Source: Actinoplanes sp. SE50/110 (lineage in GTDB: Bacteria > Actinomycetota > Actinomycetes > Mycobacteriales > Micromonosporaceae). Taken from it: a DNA stretch of 64,000 bases. The notes under the pieces are model-generated. The model was not told the DNA's origin and searched no databases. It saw only the letters and a list, made by a program, of their open reading frames with translations. A program made the position numbers and the translations under genes. Numbering within the stretch: the first letter of the stretch is position 1; each line of letters starts with the position of its first letter. Positions 29,210 to 37,810 of the stretch are shown piece after piece. The stretch covers positions 1,968,001 to 2,032,000 of the forward strand of contig NZ_LT827010.1 in NCBI RefSeq assembly GCF_900119315.1. Direction: 5' to 3'.

Positions 29210-30331
29210 ATGACTACCATCGCCCCGCCGAGCACCAAGTCGCAGGTGCTGCGCTCCTTCGACGTCACCGACTTCCCGGCCCTCACCGGCCTGGAGGAGG
29301 AGTGGCGTTTTACCCCGCTGAAGCGGCTGCGTGACCTGGTCAAGGCCACCAAGCTGGACGGCGCGGCCCCGTCGGTGGAGCACGGCGACCTGCCGGCCGG
29401 CGTCACGGTGTCCACCGCCGCCGACGTCGACCCGGTGCTCACCCCGTTCGACCGGATCAGCGCCCTGGCCTACGGCTCGGCGGCCACCGTCACCGTGATC
29501 GAGGTGGCCGCCGAGGCCGAGCCCACCGAGGCGGCCGTGATCCGGCTGGTCGGCAAGGGCGGCGCGGCCGCGGCCGCGCGCACCGTGGTCCGGGTCGGCC
29601 GGTTCGCCAAGGCGACCGTCGTGCTGCAGCAGACCGGCACGGTCACCCTGGCCGACAACGTCGAGGTGATCATCGGCGACGGCGCCCAGCTGACCTTCGT
29701 GACGCTGGCCGAGTGGGACACCGACGCGGTGCAGGCCCAGCACGTGAAGTTCCGGGTCGGCAAGGACGCCCGGGTGCAGCACGTGCAGGTCACCCTCGGC
29801 GGTGACCTGGTCCGGCAGTTCACCAGCGTGGAGTACGCCGGGCGGGGCGGCGACGCCGAGCTCTGGGGGCTGTACTTCGCCGACGCCGGCCAGCACCACG
29901 AGCACCGCCAACTGGTCGACCACAGCGTGCCCGACTGCCGCAGCCACGTGGGGTACCGGGGCGCGCTGCAGGGGACGTCGGCGCACACCGTCTGGGTGGG
30001 TGACGTGCTCATCCGCGCGGCGGCCACCGGGACCGACACGTACGAGATCAATCGGAACCTGATCCTCACCGACGGGGCCCGGGCCGACTCGGTGCCCAAC
30101 CTGGAGATCGAGACCGGTGAGGTGGCCGGCGCCGGGCACGCCAGCGCGACCGGGCGGTTCGATGACGAGCAGCTGTTCTACCTGATGGCTCGCGGCATCC
30201 CCGAGGGCGAGGCGCGCAAGCTGGTGGTCCGCGGCTTCTTCGCCGAGCTGATCAACAAGATCCCGGTCGAGGAGCTGCGCGAGCGGCTCGGCGACGCGAT
30301 CGAGGCCCGTCTGGTGGAGGCCGGGGCATAG
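29210..30331 (+). CDS. sufD: Fe-S cluster assembly protein SufD
   Basis: 373 residues, SufB paralogue that partners SufB and SufC. Beta-helix core with HVQVTLGGDLVRQ, QLVDHSVPDCRSHVGYRGAL, and C-terminal FDDEQLFYLMARGIPEGEARKLVVRGFF. Starts 33 nt after sufB with AAGGA close upstream; its TAG overlaps the GTG of the next gene. Confidence 0.97.
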   Translation: MTTIAPPSTKSQVLRSFDVTDFPALTGLEEEWRFTPLKRLRDLVKATKLDGAAPSVEHGDLPAGVTVSTAADVDPVLTPFDRISALAYGSAATVTVIEVAAEAEPTEAAVIRLVGKGGAAAAARTVVRVGRFAKATVVLQQTGTVTLADNVEVIIGDGAQLTFVTLAEWDTDAVQAQHVKFRVGKDARVQHVQVTLGGDLVRQFTSVEYAGRGGDAELWGLYFADAGQHHEHRQLVDHSVPDCRSHVGYRGALQGTSAHTVWVGDVLIRAAATGTDTYEINRNLILTDGARADSVPNLEIETGEVAGAGHASATGRFDDEQLFYLMARGIPEGEARKLVVRGFFAELINKIPVEELRERLGDAIEARLVEAGA

Positions 30332-30663
30332 TGAGCTTCGAGAACGTCGGGCCGGCGTCCGACATCGCGAAAGGCACCGCGCTCCGGGTGGAGGTCGACG
30401 GCGTCGAGATCGCGGTGGTGCACGCCGACGACGACACCTTCTACGCGGTCCGTGACGAGTGCAGCCACGCCTCGGTGGCGCTCTCCGAGGGCGAGGTCGA
30501 CGGGTGCACGCTGGAGTGCTGGCTGCACGGCTCCCGCTTCGACCTGCGCACCGGCGAGCCCTCCGGACCGCCCGCCATCGACCCGGTGGCGGTCTACCCC
30601 GTCGAGATCCGCGACGGAGACATCCACGTTTCCACGACACCGAGCAATGGAGTACAGCCGTGA
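30331..30663 (+). CDS. Rieske-type ferredoxin in the suf operon
   Basis: 110 residues, single Rieske domain with CSH and CWLH ligand pairs in DECSHASVALSEGEVDG and LECWLHGSRFDLRTG. Resembles the ferredoxin component of non-heme oxygenases, without signal peptide, so cytosolic. GTG 30331 overlaps the sufD stop and its own stop overlaps the sufC start, placing it firmly inside the operon; in actinobacterial suf operons it is a regular member, probably supplying electrons for cluster assembly (inferred). Confidence 0.93.
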   Translation: MSFENVGPASDIAKGTALRVEVDGVEIAVVHADDDTFYAVRDECSHASVALSEGEVDGCTLECWLHGSRFDLRTGEPSGPPAIDPVAVYPVEIRDGDIHVSTTPSNGVQP

Positions 30664-31418
30664 GCACCCTGGAGATCCGCGACCTGCAGGTTTCGGTGAA
30701 GCTGCCCGATGGTGAGCTGAAGCCGATTCTGGCCGGGGTCGACCTCACCATCACGTCCGGCGAGACGCACGCCATCATGGGCCCGAACGGCTCCGGCAAG
30801 TCCACCCTGGCGTACTCCATCGCCGGTCACCCGAAGTACGAGATCACCGGCGGGTCGGTGACCCTGGACGGGCAGGACGTGCTGGCGCTCAGCGTCGACG
30901 AGCGGGCCCGCGCCGGCCTCTTCCTGGCCATGCAGTACCCGGTCGAGGTCCCCGGCGTCTCGGTCGCGAACTTCCTGCGCACCGCCAAGACCGCGATCGA
31001 CGGCGAGGCGCCGAAGCTGCGCACCTGGGCCGGCGAGCTGCGCGGTGCCATGGAGAAGCTGCAGATGGACCCGTCGTTCGCGCAGCGCAACGTCAACGAG
31101 GGCTTCTCCGGCGGTGAGAAGAAGCGGCACGAGATCATGCAGCTCGAGCTGCTCAAGCCGAAGATGGCGATCCTCGACGAGACCGACTCCGGCCTCGACA
31201 TCGACGCGCTGCGGATCGTCAGCGAGGGTGTCAACCGGGTGCGCGAGACCGGCGAGACCGGCTTCCTGCTGATCACCCACTACACCCGGATCCTGCGCTA
31301 CATCAAGCCGGACTTCGTGCACGTCTTCGTCGGCGGCAAGATCGTCGAGGAGGGCGGCCCGGAGCTGGCCGAGGAGCTCGAGGTCTCCGGTTACGAGAAG
31401 TTCCTGGCCAAGGCCTGA
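30660..31418 (+). CDS. sufC: Fe-S assembly ATPase SufC
   Basis: 252-residue ABC-type ATPase driving the SufBCD complex. Walker A GPNGSGKST, signature FSGGEKKRHEIMQ, Walker B MAILDETDSGLDIDA and H-loop ITHYTRILRYIKPD. GTG 30660 overlaps the preceding stop (GTGA); this start yields VSTLEIRDLQVSV, the canonical SufC N-terminus. Confidence 0.98.
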   Translation: MSTLEIRDLQVSVKLPDGELKPILAGVDLTITSGETHAIMGPNGSGKSTLAYSIAGHPKYEITGGSVTLDGQDVLALSVDERARAGLFLAMQYPVEVPGVSVANFLRTAKTAIDGEAPKLRTWAGELRGAMEKLQMDPSFAQRNVNEGFSGGEKKRHEIMQLELLKPKMAILDETDSGLDIDALRIVSEGVNRVRETGETGFLLITHYTRILRYIKPDFVHVFVGGKIVEEGGPELAEELEVSGYEKFLAKA

Positions 31419-31429
31419 GGAGAGACTCG

Positions 31430-32659
31430 ATGAGCTACGACGTCGCGCGGGTGCGCAAAGACTTCCCGATCTTCGAGCGGGAGGTGAACGGCCACCCGCT
31501 GGTCTACCTGGACAGCGCCAACACCTCGCAGAAGCCGGTGCAGGTGCTCGACGTCATGCGCGCGCACCAGGAGCGGCACAACGGCAACGTGTCCCGCTCG
31601 GTGCACACGCTCGGCACCGAGTCGACCGAGATGTACGAGGGCGCCCGCGCCAGGATCGCGTCGTTCATCGGCGCGGGCACGCCCGACGAGGTGATCTTCA
31701 CCAAGAACTCCACCGAGGCGATCAACCTGGTCGCGCACGCGGCCGGCTCGTTCCTGCGGCTGGGCCCCGGTGACGAGATCGTCATCTCCGAGATGGAGCA
31801 CCACTCCAACCTGGTGCCGTGGCAGCTGCTCTGCGAGCGGACCGGCGCCACGCTGCGCTGGTTCGGCATCACCGACGAGGGCCGGCTCGACGAGTCCGAG
31901 CTGGACGCGCTGGTCAATGAGCGCACCAAGCTCGTCTCGGTCGTGCACATGTCCAACGTGCTCGGCACGATCAACGACGTGACCCGGCTCGTCGAGCGGG
32001 CCCGGCAGGTCGGCGCGCTGGTCATGCTGGACGCGTCCCAGTCGGTGCCGCACCTGCCGATCGACGTGCGGGCGCTCGGCGTCGACTTCATCGCGTTCAC
32101 CGGGCACAAGATGCTCGGCCCGACCGGGATCGGCGTGCTCTGGGGCAGGTTCGACCTGCTCGCGCAGATGCCGCCGTTCCTGGCCGGCGGCTCGATGATC
32201 GAGACGGTCACGATGGCGAAGACGACGTACGCGCCGCCGCCCGCCCGGTTCGAGGCCGGCACGCCCCCGATCACCGAGGCGATCGGGCTGGGCGCCGCCG
32301 TCGACTACCTGACCGCGCTGGGGATGGACAACATCCACCGGCACGAGCAGGACATCACGGCGTACGCGTTGGAACAGCTCGGATCGGTCCCGGGGGTCCG
32401 GATCTTCGGCCCCGCGTCTCCGGTGGGACGCGGCGGCACCGTGTCGTTCGGCGTCGACGGGGTGCACCCGCACGACGTCGGGCAGGTCCTGGACGCGCTC
32501 GGCGTCGAGGTGCGGGTCGGGCACCACTGCGCGCGGCCGGTGTGCGTGCGCTTCGCGGTGCCGGCGATGACCCGGGCCTCGTTCTACCTCTACACGACCA
32601 CGGAGGAGATCGACGCCCTGGCGCGCGGTCTCGACCAGGTGCGGAAGGTGTTCGGCTGA
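31430..32659 (+). CDS. sufS: cysteine desulfurase SufS
   Basis: PLP enzyme that moves sulfur from cysteine to SufU. 409 residues; PLP Lys in FTGHKMLGPTGIG, EHHSNLVPWQ, active-site Cys in VGHHCARPVC. ATG 31430 has GGAGAG 5 nt upstream; the stop overlaps sufU by ATGA. Confidence 0.98.
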   Translation: MSYDVARVRKDFPIFEREVNGHPLVYLDSANTSQKPVQVLDVMRAHQERHNGNVSRSVHTLGTESTEMYEGARARIASFIGAGTPDEVIFTKNSTEAINLVAHAAGSFLRLGPGDEIVISEMEHHSNLVPWQLLCERTGATLRWFGITDEGRLDESELDALVNERTKLVSVVHMSNVLGTINDVTRLVERARQVGALVMLDASQSVPHLPIDVRALGVDFIAFTGHKMLGPTGIGVLWGRFDLLAQMPPFLAGGSMIETVTMAKTTYAPPPARFEAGTPPITEAIGLGAAVDYLTALGMDNIHRHEQDITAYALEQLGSVPGVRIFGPASPVGRGGTVSFGVDGVHPHDVGQVLDALGVEVRVGHHCARPVCVRFAVPAMTRASFYLYTTTEEIDALARGLDQVRKVFG

Positions 32660-33114
32660 TGCTGCTCGACGCGCTGTACCAGGACATCATCCTGGACCAC
32701 TACAAGCACCCGCATGGGCGTGGGCTGCGGGATCCTTTCGATGGCGAGGCGCATCACGTCAATCCGACGTGCGGCGACGAGATCACCGTCCGGGTCAGTT
32801 CCGACTTCTCGGATATCTCCTACGACGGGTTGGGTTGCTCGATCAGCCAGGCGTCCGCCTCGGTGCTGCACGAGCTGCTGCAGGGCAAGGACGCGGCGAC
32901 CGTCGCCGAGATCCACCACGCGTTCGTCGAGCTGATGCAGAGCCGTGGCGCCATCGAACCCGACGAGGACGTGCTCGGCGACGGGATCGCCTTCGCGGGC
33001 GTCGCGAAGTTTCCGGCCCGGGTCAAATGTGCCCTGCTGCCGTGGATGGCATTCAAGGACGCGGCGGTACGGGCCGGCGTCGAGGTGGGCGCGAGCCCGG
33101 AGGTGAAGGCATGA
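32659..33114 (+). CDS. sufU: Fe-S assembly sulfurtransferase SufU
   Basis: 151 residues. Zinc-dependent sulfur acceptor for SufS. The three cysteines and Asp are present: NPTCGDEITV, LGCSISQAS and VKCALLPW. Coupled at both ends: ATG overlaps the sufS stop, and its stop overlaps the sufT ATG. Confidence 0.97.
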   Translation: MLLDALYQDIILDHYKHPHGRGLRDPFDGEAHHVNPTCGDEITVRVSSDFSDISYDGLGCSISQASASVLHELLQGKDAATVAEIHHAFVELMQSRGAIEPDEDVLGDGIAFAGVAKFPARVKCALLPWMAFKDAAVRAGVEVGASPEVKA

Positions 33115-33908
33115 GCGATACCGAATCCGTTCAGACCGTGGCCCACGGCCACGCCCACCACGACCACGATGGTCACGGGCACGAGGGCCACAACCACGGG
33201 GATCACGGCCACGACCACGGGCATGACCACGCCGCCGGTGGTCCCGGGCACGACCACGGGCACGACCACGGGCATGGGCATTCGCACGCGGCCGAGGGGG
33301 ACACCGCGCGGACCGTGGCGTCGGCTCCGGCCGGCGTGACGTCGGCCGCTGACGACGAGGTTCCGGCGTGGCTGGCGCAGGAGCGGGCCGCTGCGGCCGC
33401 CTCCGGCGAGCCGGTCGAGGTCCCGGCTGCCGGCGTGTCGGCCGGGGCCGCCGCCGGCGATTCGGCCAACGGTGACTCGGCGAACGGTGACTCGGCTGCC
33501 GGTGACCCGGTCGCCGGTGTCGCGGTCGCCGGTGTCGCGGTCGCCGGTGTCGCGGTCGCCGGTGAGAAGGCGGCGCCCGGGAAGAAGGCCTCGGTCGACG
33601 ACGTCGAAGAGGCGATGAAGGACGTCGTCGACCCCGAGCTGGGGATCAACGTCGTCGACCTGGGCCTGGTCTACGGCGTGCACGTCGACGACGACAACGT
33701 GGTCACCCTGGACATGACGCTGACCTCGGCGGCCTGCCCGCTGACCGACGTGATCGAGGACCAGACCCGCCAGGCGCTGACCACCGGCCCGGGTGGCGGC
33801 CTGGTCCAGGACTTCCGGATCAACTGGGTGTGGCTGCCGCCGTGGGGCCCCGACAAGATCACCGACGACGGCCGCGAGCAGCTGCGCGCCCTCGGCTTCA
33901 ACGTCTGA
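33111..33908 (+). CDS. sufT: SufT/MIP18 family protein with histidine-rich N-terminal domain
   Basis: 265 residues, far longer than the ~100-residue SufT norm. Residues about 155-265 are a complete MIP18 (DUF59) domain: EAMKDVVDPELGINVVDLGLVY, TLTSAACPLTDVIEDQ, and the FRINWVWLPPWGPDKITDDGREQL end. Ahead of it, residues 12-59 hold 21 histidines in HGH/HDH repeats, followed by an Ala/Gly-rich linker with short internal repeats (DSANG twice, VAGVA four times). The tail looks like a metal-binding or metal-storage segment. Last gene of the suf operon, so a role in iron or zinc handling during cluster maturation is plausible but inferred. A terminator hairpin follows. Confidence 0.92.
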   Translation: MSDTESVQTVAHGHAHHDHDGHGHEGHNHGDHGHDHGHDHAAGGPGHDHGHDHGHGHSHAAEGDTARTVASAPAGVTSAADDEVPAWLAQERAAAAASGEPVEVPAAGVSAGAAAGDSANGDSANGDSAAGDPVAGVAVAGVAVAGVAVAGEKAAPGKKASVDDVEEAMKDVVDPELGINVVDLGLVYGVHVDDDNVVTLDMTLTSAACPLTDVIEDQTRQALTTGPGGGLVQDFRINWVWLPPWGPDKITDDGREQLRALGFNV

Positions 33909-33915
33909 CACCGAC

Positions 33916-33960
33916 ACGACGAAGGCGGTGCCCCGGATTCGGGGTGCCGCCTTTCGTCGT
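33916..33960 (+). terminator. stem-loop ending the suf operon
   Basis: About 20-bp stem, ACGACGAAGGCGG...CCGCCTTTCGTCGT, with two G-U pairs, one bulge and a 4-nt loop, 7 nt after the sufT stop. Confidence 0.75.
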
Positions 33961-33972
33961 GGTGAGGGTCTA

Positions 33973-34044
33973 CCGGCGGATGGCGAAGTAGCGACGTGGT
34001 GATGATCGGTGGAAGGTTTCCGGCGGATGGCGAAGTCGCGACGT
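33973..34044. repeat. 25-bp direct repeat, two copies
   Basis: Copies at 33973-33997 and 34020-34044 begin CCGGCGGATGGCGAAGT and end GCGACGT with one mismatch, 47 bp apart. Noncoding; lies between the suf terminator and the next gene. Confidence 0.7.
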
Positions 34045-34103
34045 TTCAGGGTGAATATGCCATTTCTGGAGGGACGCGGCGTTTCCGGTGGTAGAAACCG
34101 GGG

Positions 34104-34850
34104 ATGACTCCGACTCCGCCCTTCTCCGAGCTTGTCACGCTGGTCGAGGAGCGTTCCGCGGCGCTGCGGGAGGCGGCCGCCGCCGCGCCGGACATGGGAG
34201 CCCGGGTGCCGGGCTGCCCGGACTGGTCGCTGCGTGATCTGGTCGCGCACCTCGGCGAGGTGCAGCGTTTCTGGGCGCTGGTGGTGACCGAGGCGGACCC
34301 GTCCGGGCCGCCGCCCCGGGAGCGGTACGGCAGCACGTTCCCGCAGAGCGACCTGCTGGAGTGGTTGGGCGAGTCGACCCGGCTGCTCGGGGCCGCCCTG
34401 CGCGCCGCCGGGCCGGACACGCCGTGCTGGGCGTGGTGGCCGGTCGAGGCGGCGCCGCACACGGTGGCCGCGGTGGCCCGGCATCAGGTGCAGGAGGCCG
34501 CGGTGCACGCCTTCGACGCGATGGAGGCGCTCGGCAAGGCGGAACCACTGCCGGCCGCGATCGCCGTCGACGGGGTCAGCGAGTTCCTGGCGACCGGCCT
34601 CGGTTCGCGCGGCGCCTGGCCGCACCGCCCGGCCCGGGTCCAGTACCAGGCCGTCGAAGGCCCCTCCTGGACCCTCGACCTGTCCCCGGCCGGCGCCACC
34701 GCCGACCCGGCGGCCAGCGGCGAACCCGTCACCCGTGTCCATGGCACCGCCAGCGACCTGGTCCTGCACCTCTACCGCCGCATCCCGCTGGACGCCGTCC
34801 GCATCGACGGCGACCGCGAGGTCGCCACCCAAATCAACGCCTGGTCGTAG
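34104..34850 (+). CDS. maleylpyruvate isomerase family mycothiol-dependent enzyme
   Basis: 248 residues with a DinB-like N-terminal MDMPI domain (RVPGCPDWSLRDLVAHLGEVQRFW; metal His in LVAHLGEV and VARHQVQEAAVHAFDA) and a C-terminal MDMPI_C domain (VHGTASDLVLHLYRR). The family uses mycothiol, the actinobacterial thiol. Substrate unknown. The start codon is 6 nt after TAGAAA with GGGG between, so either leaderless or weakly SD-led. Confidence 0.88.
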   Translation: MTPTPPFSELVTLVEERSAALREAAAAAPDMGARVPGCPDWSLRDLVAHLGEVQRFWALVVTEADPSGPPPRERYGSTFPQSDLLEWLGESTRLLGAALRAAGPDTPCWAWWPVEAAPHTVAAVARHQVQEAAVHAFDAMEALGKAEPLPAAIAVDGVSEFLATGLGSRGAWPHRPARVQYQAVEGPSWTLDLSPAGATADPAASGEPVTRVHGTASDLVLHLYRRIPLDAVRIDGDREVATQINAWS

Positions 34851-35120
34851 TCCCAACGCCACCGACCCGGCGGCCCGGCCACCCGCGGGCACGTCGGCCC
34901 GGGCATGGCGGGCCCCGGCGCCTCCGCCCGCGGTTCCTCCGAGCAACCTCGCTTCCCGGTTGATCACGGGTCGTGCCTGTCCGCCCGGCGCCGCGGTGCG
35001 CTCCCGGGGCGGCACGCCGCCGTCCGGGATCCGGGCGCCGCGGAACGCGGATCATCAGGCGGCGTGCCGCGCGGCCCGCTCGTAGGTCGCGATCGCGGAC
35101 TCGGTGACCGCGCCGGGTGC
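34851..35120. other. GC-rich segment before the 60-bp repeats
   Basis: No convincing gene. An open minus-strand frame ends at 35055 (ESAIATYERAARHAA) and may be the displaced C-terminus of the upstream minus-strand gene, see the tandem repeat entry. Confidence 0.4.
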
Positions 35121-35310
35121 CGGCCCGGCGCCGGGGGAGCGCTCGACGGCGCGGGCGATGCCGCGCATCAGGGTCAGCGCCGGCCCGGTGCCGGGGGAGC
35201 GCTCGACGGCGCGGGCGATGCCGCGCATCAGGGTCAGCGCCGGCCCGGTGCCGGGGGAGTGCTCGACGGCGCGGGCGATGCCGCGCATCAGGGTCAGCGC
35301 CGGCTCGGCG
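35121..35310. repeat. 60-bp tandem repeat array, three copies
   Basis: Exact 60-nt period: copies begin with CCGGGGGAGCGCTCGACGGC at 35131, 35191 and 35251 with one substitution (AGC to AGT) and minor end changes. 60 is a multiple of three, so on the minus strand one frame reads a 20-residue unit ALTLMRGIARAVERSPG(T/A)GP repeatedly without stops. Confidence 0.9.
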
Positions 35311-35956
35311 TCCACGAGGTGTCGACCGGCTCCTCCCGGGGCAGCCAGCCGTCGTCGATCCGCAGGTTGTCGTCGTGCACCACGTATTCCTGCTCGACCG
35401 AGACGATGTCGTGGCCGGCGTCCCGCAGCGCGGCGACCAGGCGGTCCAGCCGCGAGGTGGCCGACGCCAGCCCGACGCGATGGCAGCGCTGGTTGACGAA
35501 GCGGATCTCGGCGCCGTCGGCGGAACGCTTCAGGGCGTTGCGGGACAGCCGCGCCCCGTGCGGCTCGACGAGGTCGGTCAGCGCGATCAGATCGGCCATC
35601 CCGGGTGGGAGGCGCAGCTTCAGATGGTGCTCGAAATAGCGGTAGGCGGGCTGGTCGGCGGCGGCCTCGTCGTGCTGCGGCACCCCGTCGGTCCACGGCG
35701 ACGCCTCGATTTTCACCCGGGTGGGGGTGATCCCGGCCTCGCGCAGCCGCCGGCACCACTGGTGGGCGACGTCGAGCCGGTCGGCGAGACCACCGCTGCC
35801 GCGCAGGGTGAGCATCGGCTGCGAGGTCGTCACGCCGCGATCCAGCTCGATGTGCAGGAACGTGAGGCCGTGCTCGGCGGCGAACGCGGCCAGCGCCGCC
35901 ACCTGCCCGGCCCCGGCGGTCAGGTGGGTCTCGAAGTCACCGGTGAACGCAACCAC
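35294..35956 (-). CDS. conserved protein of unknown function, probably frameshifted at its 3' end
   Basis: 220 residues. Begins VVAFTGDFETHLTAGAGQVAALAAFAAEHG; conserved-looking blocks are FLHIELDRGVTTSQPMLT, RVKIEASPWTDGVPQ, YFEHHLKLRLPPG, HGARLSRNA and VNQRCHRVG. Family not named with confidence. GTG 35956 follows TAGGCT by 7 nt (leaderless). The frame stops within the 60-bp repeat array (35294), while the alternative frame continues open to 35055 with protein-like composition, which suggests that an indel moved the stop and that the ancestral protein was longer. Confidence 0.75.
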   Translation of the reverse strand: MVAFTGDFETHLTAGAGQVAALAAFAAEHGLTFLHIELDRGVTTSQPMLTLRGSGGLADRLDVAHQWCRRLREAGITPTRVKIEASPWTDGVPQHDEAAADQPAYRYFEHHLKLRLPPGMADLIALTDLVEPHGARLSRNALKRSADGAEIRFVNQRCHRVGLASATSRLDRLVAALRDAGHDIVSVEQEYVVHDDNLRIDDGWLPREEPVDTSWTPSRR

Positions 35957-36055
35957 GGTCGTGAGCCTAGACCGGCCCACCGACAATTCCGCGCGATCGA
36001 CGGTCCCGGCGGGGGGACGGGCGCGGCGGGTCCCCAGTGGATCGACGTTCGCGCA

Positions 36056-36061
36056 TAGGAT
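36056..36061 (+). promoter_or_regulatory. -10 box of leaderless hydrolase gene
   Basis: TAGGAT, 6 nt before GTG 36068. The divergent gene's TAGGCT (35969-35964 minus) lies 87 bp away. Confidence 0.5.
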
Positions 36062-36067
36062 TTCCGG

Positions 36068-36913
36068 GTGGACACCTTCATCGCCCCCGACGGTCTCCGG
36101 CTGGCCCTGCACCGCGCCGGCTCCGGCGACCCGCTGGTCTGCCTCCCCGGCGGCCCCATGCAGGCCTCCACCTATCTCGGCGACCTCGGCGGCCTGTCCG
36201 CCCACCGTCTGCTGCTCATCCCGGATCTGCGCGGCACCGGCGACTCGCCGCCGCCGGACGATCCGGACACCTACCGCTGCGACCGTCAGGTGCCCGACAT
36301 CGAGGCGCTGCGCCAGCGGGTCCGCCTGGAGCGTTTCGACCTGCTGGGCCACTCGGCCGGCGCGAGTCTGGCGCTGCTCTACGCTGTCGCGCACCCCGAC
36401 CGCGTACGCCGGCTGATCCTCGTCAATCCGAGCCCCCGGGCGGTCTCGCTGGAGATCAGCGACCTGGACCGGCGGCGGGTCGCCGAGGAGCGGCGCGCGG
36501 AGCCGTGGTTCCCGGAGGCGTTCGCCGCCCTGGAACGGATCCAGACCGGTCAGGCCACCGCTGCCGACGGCCGGGCGCTGGCCCCGTTCATCTACGGCCG
36601 CTGGGATGCCGGGACGCAGGCCTATTCGGCCCGCGAGGCCGATCAGAAGAACCGGGTCGCGGCCGCGGCCTACAACGCCGAGGGCGCTTTCGACCCCGCG
36701 GCCGTACGGGCCGGGCTCGCCGCCCTGCAAGCCTCTGTGCTGCTGATCTCCGGGGAGATGGACCTGCAGCTGCCGCCGAAGTCAGCCGCCGAGTACGCCG
36801 GCCTGTTCCCGCACGCCGAGTTGGCGATGGTGCCGGGCGGCGGTCATTTCGCGTGGCTCGACGATCCCGACTGGTTCACCCAGAAGGTCGCCGGATTCCT
36901 CCGCGGCGCCTGA
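36068..36913 (+). CDS. alpha/beta hydrolase
   Basis: 281 residues. Oxyanion region CLPGGPM, PDLRGTGDSPPP, nucleophile Ser in GHSAGAS, Asp in ISGEMDLQLPP and His in GGGHFAW complete a catalytic triad. The GTGDS and cap arrangement resemble proline iminopeptidase-like hydrolases. Substrate unknown. GTG start, leaderless. Confidence 0.88.
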   Translation: MDTFIAPDGLRLALHRAGSGDPLVCLPGGPMQASTYLGDLGGLSAHRLLLIPDLRGTGDSPPPDDPDTYRCDRQVPDIEALRQRVRLERFDLLGHSAGASLALLYAVAHPDRVRRLILVNPSPRAVSLEISDLDRRRVAEERRAEPWFPEAFAALERIQTGQATAADGRALAPFIYGRWDAGTQAYSAREADQKNRVAAAAYNAEGAFDPAAVRAGLAALQASVLLISGEMDLQLPPKSAAEYAGLFPHAELAMVPGGGHFAWLDDPDWFTQKVAGFLRGA

Positions 36914-36952
36914 CCTTTCGCGGTCAGACGGTGGCCGCCGCCCGGGCGCGCC

Positions 36953-37555
36953 TCAGGTACTCGTCAGCAGCCGGACGGCGAGCACGGCGATCACCACGCT
37001 GGACGACAGGGCGGTGATCAACCGGCCGCGCGGCCCGGTGAGCAGCCGCCCGATCAGCGAGCCGCCGCCGGCGATCAGCAGTTGCCAGCTCGCCGAGGCC
37101 AGGAACGCGCCGAGCACGAACCACGGCCCGCCGCCGGCGCCGCCGTCGGCCAGCACCAGCGCCGCGAAATAGATCACGGTCGCCGGGTTCAACAGGGTCA
37201 AACCCAGGATTGCGGCGTACGCGCGCAGCGGCGTCGTGGGGCGCTCATCGCGGGCCCCGGTGCTCGGGTGGCGGATCGCGCCCCACGCCGTCCAGCCCGC
37301 CAGTGCCAGCAGGACCAGCGCGCCGAGCCAGCGCAGCGGACCGGCGATCGGGGCGATCACCCCGGCCACCGCCGCGCCCCCGGCGACCGCGACGCACGCG
37401 TACACCCCGTCCGCGGTGGCCGCGCCGAGGCCGGCGGCCGCGCCGACCCGCAGCGAGGTGCGGGCACTGAGCCCGGCGATGAGGGCACCGATCGCGCCGA
37501 CCGGCACCGCGATCCCGTATCCGGCGACGACGCCGGCCAGGAACGGGGCGCTCAT
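36953..37555 (-). CDS. LysE family exporter
   Basis: 200 residues, six hydrophobic helices. N-terminal PFLAGVVAGYGIAVPVGAIGALI and mid-protein LGLTLLNPATVIYFAAL are the two LysE/RhtB signatures. Expected to export an amino acid or related small molecule across the membrane. Short 39-bp gap to the hydrolase stop; no clear promoter seen upstream of ATG 37555. Confidence 0.9.
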   Translation of the reverse strand: MSAPFLAGVVAGYGIAVPVGAIGALIAGLSARTSLRVGAAAGLGAATADGVYACVAVAGGAAVAGVIAPIAGPLRWLGALVLLALAGWTAWGAIRHPSTGARDERPTTPLRAYAAILGLTLLNPATVIYFAALVLADGGAGGGPWFVLGAFLASASWQLLIAGGGSLIGRLLTGPRGRLITALSSSVVIAVLAVRLLTST

Positions 37556-37798
37556 GACCGCTGGCCGGGCACCGCCGTTCCGTGCCGGGCCGGCTGCTGT
37601 CGCGCGGGCCGGACGTCGGCGGCGACAGGGATGGCGGGGAAGGCTCTCAGCACGGTCACGGCGTCATCATGCGACCCGCCAGGCCCGCCGGGCCAGCGAT
37701 TTTCCGCCCGGCGAGCCGGTTGCCGCCAGGCCGGCGGGGCACCCGGGTGCCCAGGGTCGCCTACCCCGGGCTTCTTCCCGGCGACGGTGTGTCACGGT

Positions 37799-37804
37799 TA
37801 GGGT
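37799..37804 (+). promoter_or_regulatory. -10 box of leaderless phosphatase gene
   Basis: TAGGGT, 6 nt before ATG 37811, no Shine-Dalgarno. Confidence 0.55.
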
Positions 37805-37810
37805 CCGATC

